Source: Rhizobium gallicum bv. gallicum R602sp (GTDB taxonomy: Bacteria > Pseudomonadota > Alphaproteobacteria > Rhizobiales > Rhizobiaceae). Taken from it: DNA of 64,000 nucleotides. The number at the start of each line of letters is the position of its first letter. Within the stretch, counting starts at the first letter, position 1. The stretch spans positions 1,245,501 to 1,309,500 of the forward strand of contig NZ_CP006877.1 of assembly GCF_000816845.1 (NCBI RefSeq), written 5' to 3'. The notes under the pieces were generated by a model. It did not search any database, had not been told where the DNA came from, and worked only from the letters and a program-made list of their open reading frames with translations. Below are positions 40,541-49,402 of this stretch, one piece after another. The position numbers and the translations under genes were made by a program.

Positions 40541-42475
40541 TTAATGCAGGCCGCGGGTTTTCAACCAGGCCTCGGTCAGTCGGCGGAAGCGTCCGGCCAT
40601 GTCGGCGATTGCTTCCTCGTCATTCATGTTGCCGGAGAGCCAGGCGCGCGCCGCATCGGCAAAAATGGTGCGGCCAACGGCAAAGCCTTTTACCGAAGGG
40701 GCGGCAAGCGTTGCCTCGAAACCCTTCACGAGCTCTTCGGCCGGCGCCTCCAGCCCGAGCAGCACGATACCGCGGCACCAGGGATCGTTCCTTGCGATCA
40801 CGGCGTCGATCTTCCTCCAGGCAGCCGTCGAGGCCTGCGGCTCCAGCTTCCACCAGTCCGGCTTGATACCGAGCGCGTAAAGCTCTTCCATCGCCGTCGA
40901 GATCGTGTCGTTTGTCAGCGGGCCGTTCTTGCTGGCGATGATTTCCACCAGCAGTTCGCGGCCGACCTTGCGCGCGGCCTCGAAGAGTGTGCGCAGCTTC
41001 TCCTGCTGCTTTTTCTTTAGATCGGTCGGATCATCTGGATGATAGAAGCACAGGCACTTGATGCAGTGGTTGAGCGGCCATTCGACAAGCTGCGAGCCGA
41101 TATCCTGGCTGAACTCGAAGCGCAGTGGCTTCGAACCCGGCAGTTCGACCGGCCGTCCGATCCAAGAGAAATTCCTGCTCGCCGCATCGAAGAAGGCGTC
41201 ACGGCCGAACCGCTCGTCAATCAGCATGCCGTAGCCGACACGGCCGCCGGCAACGCGCGCGGCCGCTTCGACGGCCAGCCGCTTGAAGGCGACGATCTTC
41301 TTGTAGTCGACGCCCAGTTCGTCGCAAACGCTGGTGAGTTGTGACCGATGGTCGATGGCGAGCGCCATCAAAAGCGGAATATCGCCCTTGCGCGTCGACG
41401 CCCAGTGAATGTGGTTGATCGCCTCGTCCTTGCGTAGCGCGCGGTGCTCGCTGCCGTTCTTCAGGAAGAAATCGAGCTCCGCCCAGGTCGGATATTCCGG
41501 CGAGCAGAGCAGGCGGGAGACGGCAAAGGCGCCGCATGCATTGGCCCAGGTGGCGCAGGTCTTCAGCGGCTCGTCCTTCAGCCAGCCGCGCAGGAAGCCG
41601 GACATGAAGGCGTCGCCGGCGCCGAGCACGTTGAAGACCTCGATCGGGAAGCCCTGGCCGATGATGCCTGCTTCCAGATCGTCGGCAATCGGTCCGTCGT
41701 AGACGATGCAGCCCATCGCGCCGCGCTTCAGCACGATCGTTGCCGGCGAGAGGCGGCGGATTTCCTTGAGTGCGCCGAGCACGTCATCCGCGCCGGAGGC
41801 GATCAGGATTTCCTCCTCGGTGCCGACGATGAGGTCGCAATCCGGCAGCGTCTCCTTCATCTTCGAAGAGACGCGGTCGGACTTCACATAGCGCTCGAAG
41901 CCTTCGGCATGGCCGGCAAGCCCCCAGAGATTTGGACGGTAGTCTATGTCGAAGATCACCTTGCGGCCATTCGCTTTGGCGATCCGGATCGCCTTTCGCT
42001 GCGCAGCCTCGGTGTTCGGTCGCGAGAAATGTGTGCCGGACACGAGAACGGCGCGTGACGACTGGATGAAGTCCTCGTCGATATCGCCTTCGTCGAGCGC
42101 CATGTCGGCGCAGTCCGAGCGATAGAAGATCATCGGCGAAACGCCTTCTGCCTCCACCGCAAGCAGCACGAGCGCCGTCAGCCGTTCGTTGTCTGTCCGG
42201 ATACCCTTAGTTTCCACACCTTCGCGCGCCGACTGCTCGATGATGAAGCGGCCCATCTGTTCGTTGCCGACGCGGGTGATCAGGCCGGACTTGAGGCCGA
42301 GGCGCGCCGTGCCGATAGCGATATTGGCCGGGCAGCCGCCGACGGATTTGGCGAACGAGCCGATGTCCTCCAGCCGCGAACCGATCTGCTGGCCATAGAG
42401 ATCGACGGAAGAGCGGCCGATGGTGATTACATCAAGAGATGGCTCGGGCTGCAGATCCGGATTCGATTGTGCCAT
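40541..42475 (-). CDS. iolC: 5-dehydro-2-deoxygluconokinase IolC fused to DUF2090
   Basis: A 644-residue fusion. Residues 1-335 are a PfkB sugar kinase that phosphorylates 2-deoxy-5-keto-gluconate: ITIGRSSVDLYGQQIG, then GGCPANIAIGTARLG, and the catalytic loop NVLGAGDAFMSGFLRG. Residues 345-640 are DUF2090, a TIM-barrel class I aldolase-like domain (PLLMALAIDHRSQLTSVC, EIIASKNGPLTNDTI). In Bacillus the aldolase IolJ is separate, while in alpha- and gammaproteobacteria the kinase carries this domain. The next enzymatic step may thus be on the same chain, but that is not shown here. GGGAGGACATC precedes the ATG. It is the first structural gene of the operon. Confidence 0.96.
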   Translation of the reverse strand: MAQSNPDLQPEPSLDVITIGRSSVDLYGQQIGSRLEDIGSFAKSVGGCPANIAIGTARLGLKSGLITRVGNEQMGRFIIEQSAREGVETKGIRTDNERLTALVLLAVEAEGVSPMIFYRSDCADMALDEGDIDEDFIQSSRAVLVSGTHFSRPNTEAAQRKAIRIAKANGRKVIFDIDYRPNLWGLAGHAEGFERYVKSDRVSSKMKETLPDCDLIVGTEEEILIASGADDVLGALKEIRRLSPATIVLKRGAMGCIVYDGPIADDLEAGIIGQGFPIEVFNVLGAGDAFMSGFLRGWLKDEPLKTCATWANACGAFAVSRLLCSPEYPTWAELDFFLKNGSEHRALRKDEAINHIHWASTRKGDIPLLMALAIDHRSQLTSVCDELGVDYKKIVAFKRLAVEAAARVAGGRVGYGMLIDERFGRDAFFDAASRNFSWIGRPVELPGSKPLRFEFSQDIGSQLVEWPLNHCIKCLCFYHPDDPTDLKKKQQEKLRTLFEAARKVGRELLVEIIASKNGPLTNDTISTAMEELYALGIKPDWWKLEPQASTAAWRKIDAVIARNDPWCRGIVLLGLEAPAEELVKGFEATLAAPSVKGFAVGRTIFADAARAWLSGNMNDEEAIADMAGRFRRLTEAWLKTRGLH

Positions 42476-42530
42476 GATGTCCTCCCGCTAGATTCCTGCA
42501 GGACATTGCCGCCTGCAGATTTTGAATAAT

Positions 42531-42574
42531 GAAACATTGGTTCCGAGTTTTTGTCAATTCGGAATATTTATTCC
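42531..42574. promoter_or_regulatory. IolR-type operators upstream of iolC
   Basis: GGAA-TATTTA-TTCC at 42561-42574 is a perfect GGAA-N6-TTCC palindrome, and GAAA-CATTGG-TTCC at 42531-42544 differs in one arm base. This is the motif reported for the RpiR-like repressor IolR in Sinorhizobium meliloti, as I recall it. They stand in the gap between iolR and iolC and overlap the last codons of iolR, where they would control iolCDEB transcription. A palindromic CTGCAGG/CCTGCAG segment near 42495-42516 is also present. Confidence 0.7.
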
Positions 42575-43440
42575 ATTTTCTCTTTTGCGGTCTTGGGATG
42601 GTGCAGTTTGCGCCGACGCTCGGCGATCGCCACCGGCAGCGCCATCACCAGCGCCATGGAGGCGGAAAGCGAGCGGAAGCCGGCAAAGTCGGCTTCGGCA
42701 ACCTCGAACCAGCAGGCGGCACGGGCCGCAAGCGGTGAGAAAGCCGAATCGGTGATCGCGACGACCGGCACGCCGCGATCGGCCAACCCTTCGGCCTGGC
42801 TGAGGCTGTCGGCAGCGTAGGGCGAGAAGCTGGCGGCGATCGCCGCATCCTTTGGCGTTGCGAACTGCACCATCTCCAGATCGACCCCATTCGGCGAAGC
42901 GACGATCTGGTGGCGGATGCCAAGTTTCGAAAGGGCATATGTCATATGCGCCGTGAGCGGATAGGAGCGGCGTTTCGCTATAAGATATATGGTGTCCGCC
43001 GCCGCCAGGATATCGACGGCCCTGGTGAAGGTCTCCGTCTCGACGGTCGCCGCCATGCGGTTGATGGATTGGGTGGCCGCGGCGATGAACCCTGAAAGCA
43101 GATTGGCATCTTCGTCACCTTCGGATTGCTCCAGCGTGGCAAGGCGCTCCTCGTAGCTCAGTGTCCGGTCGCGCAGCCGCTCGCGGAAAATACTCTGGAG
43201 ATCGGAGAAGCCCTCATAGCCGAGGTGACGGGCGAGCCGCACCAGCGTCGACGGCTGGACGTCCGAAGCTGCCGCAATGCTCGCCGTCGTGCCGAAGGCA
43301 ATCTCGTCCGGATTGCCGAGCGCAAAGGCGGCGACCTGGGCCAACCGCTTCGGCATGCTTGCCTTGCGCTCGATGATCGTGCTGCGCAGGCTTTCGAAAT
43401 CGCGGGGCACGCGTACAACTCTCTTGGTGTCGTTATCCAT
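42568..43440 (-). CDS. iolR: RpiR/MurR family repressor of inositol catabolism
   Basis: A 290-residue regulator. Residues 10-85 are an RpiR-type helix-turn-helix (IIERKASMPKRLAQVAAFAL, ASIAAASDVQPSTLVRLARHLGYEGFSDLQ). Residues 110-275 are a SIS sugar-phosphate isomerase domain (AADTIYLIAKRRSYPLTAHM, AIAASFSPYAADSLSQAEGLADRGVPVVAITD), which binds a phosphorylated inositol intermediate in relatives. The ATG at 43440 starts MDNDTKRVVRVPRDFESL; the frame is open 59 codons further across the promoter. It lies 92 bp upstream of iolC on the same strand and is the likely repressor of the operon and of the divergent dehydrogenase. Confidence 0.93.
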   Translation of the reverse strand: MDNDTKRVVRVPRDFESLRSTIIERKASMPKRLAQVAAFALGNPDEIAFGTTASIAAASDVQPSTLVRLARHLGYEGFSDLQSIFRERLRDRTLSYEERLATLEQSEGDEDANLLSGFIAAATQSINRMAATVETETFTRAVDILAAADTIYLIAKRRSYPLTAHMTYALSKLGIRHQIVASPNGVDLEMVQFATPKDAAIAASFSPYAADSLSQAEGLADRGVPVVAITDSAFSPLAARAACWFEVAEADFAGFRSLSASMALVMALPVAIAERRRKLHHPKTAKEKME

Positions 43441-43458
43441 GCAGGCGGCCCACAGAAT

Positions 43459-43615
43459 GAAACAAATATTCCATATTGAAAAGCATAAATGATTTCGCTT
43501 TTTGATTCTAACTGTTTTTATTTCCCTTGGAATCACGGATTTTGAACAATATTCGGCATCGCCTGACGCAAATGATGCATCCGTGTCGCCCTTGTCAAAA
43601 CGGTCCAAATATTCC
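43459..43615. promoter_or_regulatory. IolR-type operators between iolR and the Gfo/Idh/MocA gene
   Basis: GAAA-CAAATA-TTCC at 43459-43472 and GGTC-CAAATA-TTCC at 43602-43615 share the 10-bp core CAAATATTCC as a direct repeat 143 bp apart, each a partial match to GGAA-N6-TTCC. One lies 19 bp upstream of the iolR ATG and the other 36 bp upstream of the dehydrogenase ATG, so each gene has its own copy. Control of both by IolR is inferred. Confidence 0.55.
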
Positions 43616-43650
43616 AAAAATCACCCCGGACATAGTGGAGTGTACGGAAA

Positions 43651-44766
43651 ATGAAACCACTCGGCATCGGTTTGATCGGCACCGGTTATATGGGCAAGTG
43701 CCACGCGCTGGCCTGGAATGCGGTGAAGGCTGTGTTCGGTGATGTCGAGCGTCCAAGGCTCGTGCATCTCGCCGAAGCCAACGCAGACCTCGCCAAATCG
43801 CGCGCCGCCGAATTCGGCTTCGAAAAGGCGACGTCCGACTGGAAAGCGCTGATTGCCGATCCGCAAGTCGACGTCGTCTCCGTTACCACACCGAACCAGT
43901 TCCATGCCGAAATGGCAATCGCGGCGCTTCAGGCCGGAAAACATGTGTGGTGCGAAAAGCCGATGGCTCCAGCCTATGCCGATGCGGAGCACATGCTGAA
44001 AGCGGCGAGGGCTTCCGGCAAGGTAGCCGTTCTTGGATACAACTATATCCAGAACCCGGTCATGCGGCACATCAAGACGCTGATCGGTGAGGCTGCGATT
44101 GGCGCCGTCAACCACATCCGCGTCGAGATGGATGAGGATTTCATGGCGGATCCGGAGGGCTTTTTCTATTGGAAGAGTGAACTGTCTTCAGGTTACGGCG
44201 CGCTTGACGATTTCGCCGTGCATCCGCTTTCGCTGCTCTGGTATCTCTTCGGCCACGTCGAAGCGGTCATTACCGACATGGTGAAACCGTTTGCCGACCG
44301 TCCGCTCATGGAGGGCGGTCGCCGTGCGGTCGAGAATCACGATGGCGCAAACGTCCTGATGCGCCTTGGCGGCGGCATCTCCGCCGTACTGATGGCAAAC
44401 CGTGCCGCCTGGGGCCGCAAGGGCCGTATCGCACTGCAGATTTTTGGATCGAAAGGATCGATCGCCTACGATCAGGAACGCATGAACGAATTCGAGCTCT
44501 ATCAGGCAGACGACCGCGGCACCGAGCAGGGCTTCCGCAAGATCCTCGCAGCGCCCGCCCACCGGCCGTATGACCGCTTCATTCCCGCGCCTGGCCATGG
44601 CCTCGGCTTCAACGACCTGAAGATCATCGAATGCCGCGAGCTGATCCGCGCCATTTCCGGTCAGCCGTCGTCCTTGGTCACGTTCGAAGACGGTCTCAGG
44701 ATAGAGAGGTCGGTGCATGCCATGGCACAGTCCTTCCACGAGCGCCGCTGGATCGAGATCGGCTGA
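43651..44766 (+). CDS. Gfo/Idh/MocA family oxidoreductase, probable inositol dehydrogenase
   Basis: A 371-residue NAD(P)-dependent dehydrogenase. The Rossmann motif is GIGLIGTGYMGKCHA, the EKP motif (KHVWCEKPMAPAYADAEHM) carries the catalytic Lys, and the C-terminal half is the usual beta-sheet domain. It is divergent from iolR and preceded by an IolR-type site, so it most likely oxidises an inositol isomer. In S. meliloti, the homolog at the same place is, as I recall, needed for scyllo-inositol use, while classical iolG lies elsewhere. No iolG or iolA is in this window. GGAG lies upstream of the ATG. Confidence 0.88.
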   Translation: MKPLGIGLIGTGYMGKCHALAWNAVKAVFGDVERPRLVHLAEANADLAKSRAAEFGFEKATSDWKALIADPQVDVVSVTTPNQFHAEMAIAALQAGKHVWCEKPMAPAYADAEHMLKAARASGKVAVLGYNYIQNPVMRHIKTLIGEAAIGAVNHIRVEMDEDFMADPEGFFYWKSELSSGYGALDDFAVHPLSLLWYLFGHVEAVITDMVKPFADRPLMEGGRRAVENHDGANVLMRLGGGISAVLMANRAAWGRKGRIALQIFGSKGSIAYDQERMNEFELYQADDRGTEQGFRKILAAPAHRPYDRFIPAPGHGLGFNDLKIIECRELIRAISGQPSSLVTFEDGLRIERSVHAMAQSFHERRWIEIG

Positions 44767-44851
44767 CGGGCAATATCGCTTCCTGTTGACGGCGCCAAGG
44801 GCGGGGGCTACGTCTCGCCTCTATAATAACGCTGCTTCTGGGAGTGGGATC

Positions 44852-46069
44852 GTGACGGACAGACTGGTAATCATCGGTGCGGGGCAGGCGGGCTTCGCGA
44901 TGGCCGCAAAGCTGCGCGCGCTGCACGACACCCGCCCAATCACCATTATCGGCGCCGAGGACGTTCTGCCCTACCAGCGGCCGCCGCTTTCGAAGAAATA
45001 CCTGCTCGGCGAGATGACCTTCGACCGCCTGCTGTTCCGCCCCGAGCACTGGTATCCGGACAATAATGTCGAAATCCGCCTCGCGACCTGGGTCGAGCAG
45101 ATCGACCGCGACAAGAAACAGGTCGCGCTGCAGGACGGCTCGATCCTTGACTACGGCACGTTGGCGCTGACCACGGGTTCGGCGCCGCGCAGGCTGCCTG
45201 CAGCCGTCGGCGGCGACCTCGACGGCGTCTATGTCGCCCGCGACAAGCGCGATGCGGACCTTCTCGCCGACGAGATGCGGCCCGGCCGGCGCGTCCTTAT
45301 TATAGGCGGCGGTTATATCGGTCTCGAAGCGGCAGCCGTTGCGCGCTATCGCGGCCTCGAAGTGACCGTCATCGAAATGGCCGACCGCATTCTCCAGCGC
45401 GTTGCCGCCAAGGAAACGGCCGATATCATCCGCGCGATCCACGAAAGCCATGATGTCGTGATCCGCGAAAAGACCGGGCTTAAGCGTCTCGTCGGCAGGG
45501 ATGGGCATGTTTGCGGCGCTGAGCTCTCTGACGGCTCGGTAATCGAGATCGATTTCGCCATCGTCGGCATCGGCGTCGTGCCGAACGACCAACTGGCCAA
45601 GGAAGCCGGTCTTGACGTTGCGAACGGCATCCTCGTCAACGAATTCGCCCGAACCTCGGACACGTCGATCTTTGCCGCCGGCGATTGCGCCGTGCAGCCC
45701 TGGCAGGATGGGCGGATAAGACTCGAATCGGTGCAGAACGCCGTCGACCAGGCTGAAGCCGCCGCTGCGGTCATCGTCGGCGGTGACGCGCCCTATGACC
45801 CGAAGCCGTGGTTCTGGTCCGATCAGTATGACGTGAAGCTGCAGATCGCCGGCTTCAACCTCGGCTACGACGAAACCCTTTTGCGCCGCGGCGCCCGCGA
45901 AGGCGCGCATTCCGTCTGGTACTTCAGGAACGGCCAGTTCATCGCCGTCGACGCGATCAATGACGCAAAGGCCTATGTGACGGGCAAGAAGCTGCTGGAA
46001 ACAGGAATCAATCCCGACAAGGCCGTGCTGGCAGACGCCGCCGCCGATCTCAAGCAGTTGCTGGCTTAA
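44852..46069 (+). CDS. FAD-dependent ferredoxin/putidaredoxin reductase-like oxidoreductase
   Basis: A 405-residue pyridine nucleotide-disulfide reductase-type protein. The start is GTG at 44852 with GGGAGTGGG upstream. The FAD loop is LVIIGAGQAGFAM, the second NAD loop VLIIGGGYIGLEAA (around residue 150) and the FAD closing motif SIFAAGDCAVQPW. The YQRPPLSKKYLLGE and WSDQYDVKLQIAGF segments mark the rubredoxin/ferredoxin-NAD reductase branch, which feeds P450s or ring-hydroxylating dioxygenases. No such partner is adjacent. An 85-bp gap separates it from the inositol dehydrogenase, so co-transcription is possible. Confidence 0.92.
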   Translation: MTDRLVIIGAGQAGFAMAAKLRALHDTRPITIIGAEDVLPYQRPPLSKKYLLGEMTFDRLLFRPEHWYPDNNVEIRLATWVEQIDRDKKQVALQDGSILDYGTLALTTGSAPRRLPAAVGGDLDGVYVARDKRDADLLADEMRPGRRVLIIGGGYIGLEAAAVARYRGLEVTVIEMADRILQRVAAKETADIIRAIHESHDVVIREKTGLKRLVGRDGHVCGAELSDGSVIEIDFAIVGIGVVPNDQLAKEAGLDVANGILVNEFARTSDTSIFAAGDCAVQPWQDGRIRLESVQNAVDQAEAAAAVIVGGDAPYDPKPWFWSDQYDVKLQIAGFNLGYDETLLRRGAREGAHSVWYFRNGQFIAVDAINDAKAYVTGKKLLETGINPDKAVLADAAADLKQLLA

Positions 46070-46152
46070 GATCACAGCATTGTTTTCTTCCCGGGTGGAA
46101 GCCGAAAAAGCGCTTGCTTCACCTGCCGAATGACTCTATCAGGGCTCCCACC

Positions 46153-46243
46153 GGAGAGGTGGCCGAGTGGTCGAAGGCGCTCCCCTGCTAAGGGAGTATA
46201 CGTCAAAAGCGTATCGAGGGTTCGAATCCCTTCCTCTCCGCCA
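46153..46243 (+). tRNA. tRNA-Ser (anticodon GCU)
   Basis: A 91-nt type II tRNA with an encoded CCA end. The acceptor arm GGAGAGG (46153-46159) pairs with CCTCTCC (46233-46239), the discriminator is G and then CCA. The D-arm region GGCCGAGTGGTCGAAGG is canonical. The anticodon stem CTCCC/GGGAG encloses CTGCTAA with the anticodon GCT for AGC/AGU. A long variable arm (TACGTCAAAAGCGTA) and the T-arm GAGGGTTCGAATCCCTT follow. All parts indicate tRNA-Ser. Confidence 0.96.
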
Positions 46244-47298
46244 CGAAACTTTTGTCCGACCCGGAGACATAGGTAACGATCTTACCTAAGTGTAGTGCAT
46301 CCCGATTTTTGGCACAGAAATTGGTAGCAGCTCTCCGTTAGGAGGACTGATGAGCACGGAATTCGGCGCGAAGCCGATGCGTCTTGAACCTCAGCCCCTG
46401 CATTCGCCAGCCCCGTTCCACGGGTCCGGAGCACATGTGGCGTCACATTGTCCCCCAGCTTTGCTCGGCACGAACCGCGCGAAAAGCCTTGTATGGTTTG
46501 ATCACCTTGGCGCCGTAGTCGTTGATGACATGCAGCGCGGGCATCGGCTTGTAAATCTTCTTGTCCGCCCCCGCGTCAGTAGCGCAGGAAGGTCACAAGT
46601 CGGGGAGGGATTGCTCCCGGTGGCTTGCAGACGCGCTCCCTAAGCCTTCCGGTAGAAAATACCCGCGTCAAGTTTGACCCTGCCGTGGGATGTTTGGCAT
46701 CCATTGCCGCCTGACCATCGCCGACAATCGCGTTCCGCTCTAAACTCAGCCAGTCTCTTAGGTCGGAGGAAAATCACAAAACGGGTTTGATCTGCTCTCG
46801 GCCGATACGCATCCCGGTAAAATCGAATCCCCCGCGCCAGAATCGCCTGAAGAGAATCAATTCTCATCCGGAAGTGATTCCTGCGGTGAAGCATCGTCAA
46901 TTCGGATGCCCCCTCATCCACGGTCGCATTGCGGGGCGGTCATAAAAGCCGCCGAATCTGGCTGGAAATTGGTATCAATGCGGCACAGGATGCGTCGTGC
47001 CATACATGTGAGGCGATGCTAAACCCCTGCAAAACCGGCAGTTTCTTAACAAAGCATAAAGAAATGCGGCGGCGCCTGCCCAACTTGTGGCCTTTCAGCA
47101 ACAGGACGGCGGTAAGGCTGATGCAAATACCACAAACGAGTAAGTTGGTGATTGCGTGACAGGCGCGGTCTTGTATTTTCAACCTCGGAAGCGAGGGCGG
47201 TTGATCGTCCGACTTCTTGAAACATGGGGATGGGGCAGGGAACGCTGCTCAAGGCGAAAAATCCCAGACCCGATCGAAACTTTGAATTGGAGGTCACT
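46244..47298. other. Gene-poor stretch after tRNA-Ser, possible decayed insertion
   Basis: 1055 bp without a supported gene. Directly after the tRNA comes text (CCGGAGACATAGGTAACG, then CCCGATTTTTGGCACAGAAA) that looks like the end of an insertion sequence, followed by TTAGGAGGACTG and an ATG at 46350 whose 97-codon frame has no recognisable product. On the minus strand 46443-46544 reads MPALHVINDYGAKVIKP and on, protein-like but without a family. 46640-46921 minus is open but unrecognised. The right end (about 47160-47298) is the porin leader. A degraded mobile element next to a tRNA is the simplest reading. Confidence 0.35.
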
Positions 47299-48354
47299 AT
47301 GAACATCAAGAGCCTTCTTCTCGGCTCCGCTGCTGCTCTCGCAGTAGTTTCCGGTGCTCAGGCCGCTGACGCTATCGTCGCTGCTGAGCCGGAACCGGTT
47401 GAATACGTTCGCGTCTGCGACGCCTACGGCACCGGCTACTTCTACATCCCGGGCACGGAAACCTGCCTTAAGATCGAAGGTTACATCCGCTTCCAGACCG
47501 ACTTCACGTTCGGCGACCTCGCTGACAACGGCGGCGGCGAAGACTGGTCGGCTCGTACCCGCGGTCAGGTTGCCTTCACGGCGAAGAGCGACACTGAATA
47601 CGGTCCGCTCACCGGCGTTATCGTTTATCAGGCAAACTTCCGCCCGAACGGTGTTGCCAACAGCCAGGATGATCAGAACGACACGGTTATCGATGAAGCC
47701 TACATCGATATCGCCGGCTTCCGCGTTGGTAAGTTCGTCAACTGGTGGGATGCTGACTTCTCCGGTGAAACCGAAGTTATCAACAACAACACCAACTTCA
47801 ACGCGATCCGCTACCAGTACGACTCTGGCGACTTCTACGCCGGTATTGCTGTTGAAGAGCTGACCCGTACGGGTCTGGGTCAAGACAACGGTGGCAACAA
47901 CGTCGGTATCGACGCTGCTGTCGGCGGCAAGTTCGGCGCCATCAGCTGGGAACTTCTCGGCGGCTACGACCTCGACCGCGCCGATGGTGCTGTCCGTGGC
48001 ATCATCTACGCAGACATCGGTCCGGGCACCTTCGGTCTCGCCGGTGTATATGCGAGCGGCCCGAGCGACTACTATGACAACGGCGAATGGGCTATTGCTG
48101 CTCAGTACGCTGTCAAGGCAACTGACAAGTTCACCATCACCCCGGCTGTTCAGTACACCGACAACATCGACATCGACGCAGACGAAGATTTCGACGGTGG
48201 CAGCGAATGGCGCGCTGGCGTCACGCTCGACTACGAAATCGTCGAGAACCTGACGACGAAGGTGACGGTTAACTACATCAGCCAGGACCACGACAATGGC
48301 GATGAAGACGAAGACGGCGTAACGGGCTTCTTCCGCCTGCAGCGTTCGTTCTAA
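47299..48354 (+). CDS. Alphaproteobacterial porin (RopA/Omp2b-like)
   Basis: A 351-residue outer-membrane general porin. TTGGAGGTCACT precedes the ATG at 47299. Residues 1-22 are the signal peptide (MNIKSLLLGSAAALAVVSG, then AQA). The next segment, ADAIVAAEPEPVEYVRVCDAYG and YFYIPGTETCLKIEGYIRFQ, is the hallmark of rhizobial and Brucella porins, including the two conserved Cys. The protein ends on Phe (GFFRLQRSF), as needed for barrel assembly. Codon choice (GCT, GTT, CGT, GGT) is shifted toward the highly expressed set relative to the neighbours. A strong terminator follows. Confidence 0.95.
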   Translation: MNIKSLLLGSAAALAVVSGAQAADAIVAAEPEPVEYVRVCDAYGTGYFYIPGTETCLKIEGYIRFQTDFTFGDLADNGGGEDWSARTRGQVAFTAKSDTEYGPLTGVIVYQANFRPNGVANSQDDQNDTVIDEAYIDIAGFRVGKFVNWWDADFSGETEVINNNTNFNAIRYQYDSGDFYAGIAVEELTRTGLGQDNGGNNVGIDAAVGGKFGAISWELLGGYDLDRADGAVRGIIYADIGPGTFGLAGVYASGPSDYYDNGEWAIAAQYAVKATDKFTITPAVQYTDNIDIDADEDFDGGSEWRAGVTLDYEIVENLTTKVTVNYISQDHDNGDEDEDGVTGFFRLQRSF

Positions 48355-48381
48355 TCTGATCTGACTTCGGTCAAATCGGGA

Positions 48382-48407
48382 AGCCCGGCTTTCGAGCCGG
48401 GCTTTTT
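48382..48407 (+). terminator. Rho-independent terminator of the porin gene
   Basis: AGCCCGGCT (48382-48390), TTCG tetraloop, AGCCGGGCT (48395-48403), then TTTTT. A textbook stem with an extra-stable UUCG loop, 27 bp after the porin stop codon. Confidence 0.93.
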
Positions 48408-48450
48408 GTTTTGCGGGTGTCTGCTTCCGATGGCCCTGAGACGGATGCCA

Positions 48451-49344
48451 TTAGAGGTCGCGGAGAAAGCGACGGATTTCCTCCGCCACATCATCGAGAT
48501 GCAGCAGCGGCGCATGTCCCTGACATCTTGCTGTGAACTGCCGTGCTGCCGGATGCCGCCGCAGCATCTCTTCGACCGTTGCCTTTGACAGCAGTTTTGA
48601 AGTCTCGCCGCGGATAACCAGCAGCGGTATCGCCGCCATTGCGTCGAACGGCGTCCAAAGATCCGGCAGCGGCTTGCTGAAATCGGCAGCGATCACGGCT
48701 TCGGCGATGGCCGGATCGATATCCGTGACCAATCCATCATCGGTTTCGCGATAGATTGCGTAGGCCATTCCGCGCCAATCGCCGGCGGAAAGAGCGGAAA
48801 ATTCCGCCTCGTGCAGTTCGCGAAGCAATCCGGCCGCATCGTCCCAGTCACGAGGCTTTCGCGGATTTGCGAGATAAGCTTGAATATGCCGAAGCCCTTC
48901 CAGTTCGAGCACCGGGCCGACATCGTTGAGCACCACGGATGCCAGCAGTTCGGGCTTCATCTCGGCGATGAGATGCAGAATCAGTCCGCCACGTGACGTT
49001 CCGATGAAGACGGCTTGGGTGATGCCGAAGGCGGCGCAGGCGCTCAGAACGTCGTTTGCTTCCACGCCGAGATTGTAATTCTGCTTGTTATCGTCCCACG
49101 CCGAGCGGCCGCGTCCGCGATAGTCGAGCGCGATCACGCGTCTGGGACGCTCCGGGTCCTTCGAGAGGATCAGCGCAAGCTGATGAAAGTCGCGGGAATT
49201 GCGTGTCAGGCCGGGAAGGCAGATGACCGGTGGGCAGACGGATGCCGACCGATTCCCGGCTCCATAGTCGCGGGCATAGAGCTTGAGCCCGTCGGCTGAC
49301 AGGTATGTCTTTTCCTCGAAGCCTTCTGCGGTGCTTGAAAACAT
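48451..49344 (-). CDS. Alpha/beta hydrolase
   Basis: A 297-residue alpha/beta-hydrolase-fold enzyme. The ATG at 49344 (MFSSTAEGFEEKTYL) is preferred over an open frame 16 codons longer. The nucleophile elbow is FIGTSRGG with Ser117, the oxyanion region is PVICLPGLTRNSRDFH, and the catalytic His lies in the final CQGHAPLLHLDD segment; GRGRSAWD resembles the usual GHGxS loop. Such proteins hydrolyse esters, lactones or C-C bonds, and substrate cannot be read. It is convergent with the porin. Confidence 0.9.
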   Translation of the reverse strand: MFSSTAEGFEEKTYLSADGLKLYARDYGAGNRSASVCPPVICLPGLTRNSRDFHQLALILSKDPERPRRVIALDYRGRGRSAWDDNKQNYNLGVEANDVLSACAAFGITQAVFIGTSRGGLILHLIAEMKPELLASVVLNDVGPVLELEGLRHIQAYLANPRKPRDWDDAAGLLRELHEAEFSALSAGDWRGMAYAIYRETDDGLVTDIDPAIAEAVIAADFSKPLPDLWTPFDAMAAIPLLVIRGETSKLLSKATVEEMLRRHPAARQFTARCQGHAPLLHLDDVAEEIRRFLRDL

Positions 49345-49402
49345 TGCGATTTCCCAGTTGCGCTCAGGAAATCTAACCTGCTTCAGCCTCAAAGCAAATC
49401 GA

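Noticed and set aside
44696..46075. A 459-codon minus-strand frame over the FAD oxidoreductase
   Set aside because: The plus strand has both dinucleotide-binding motifs and a ribosome binding site; the minus frame is a codon-bias shadow.
46350..46643. A 97-codon plus frame with a strong Shine-Dalgarno after tRNA-Ser
   Set aside because: After about 14 codons the sequence loses protein character, and an opposing frame in the same DNA looks more protein-like; listed only as part of the decayed region.
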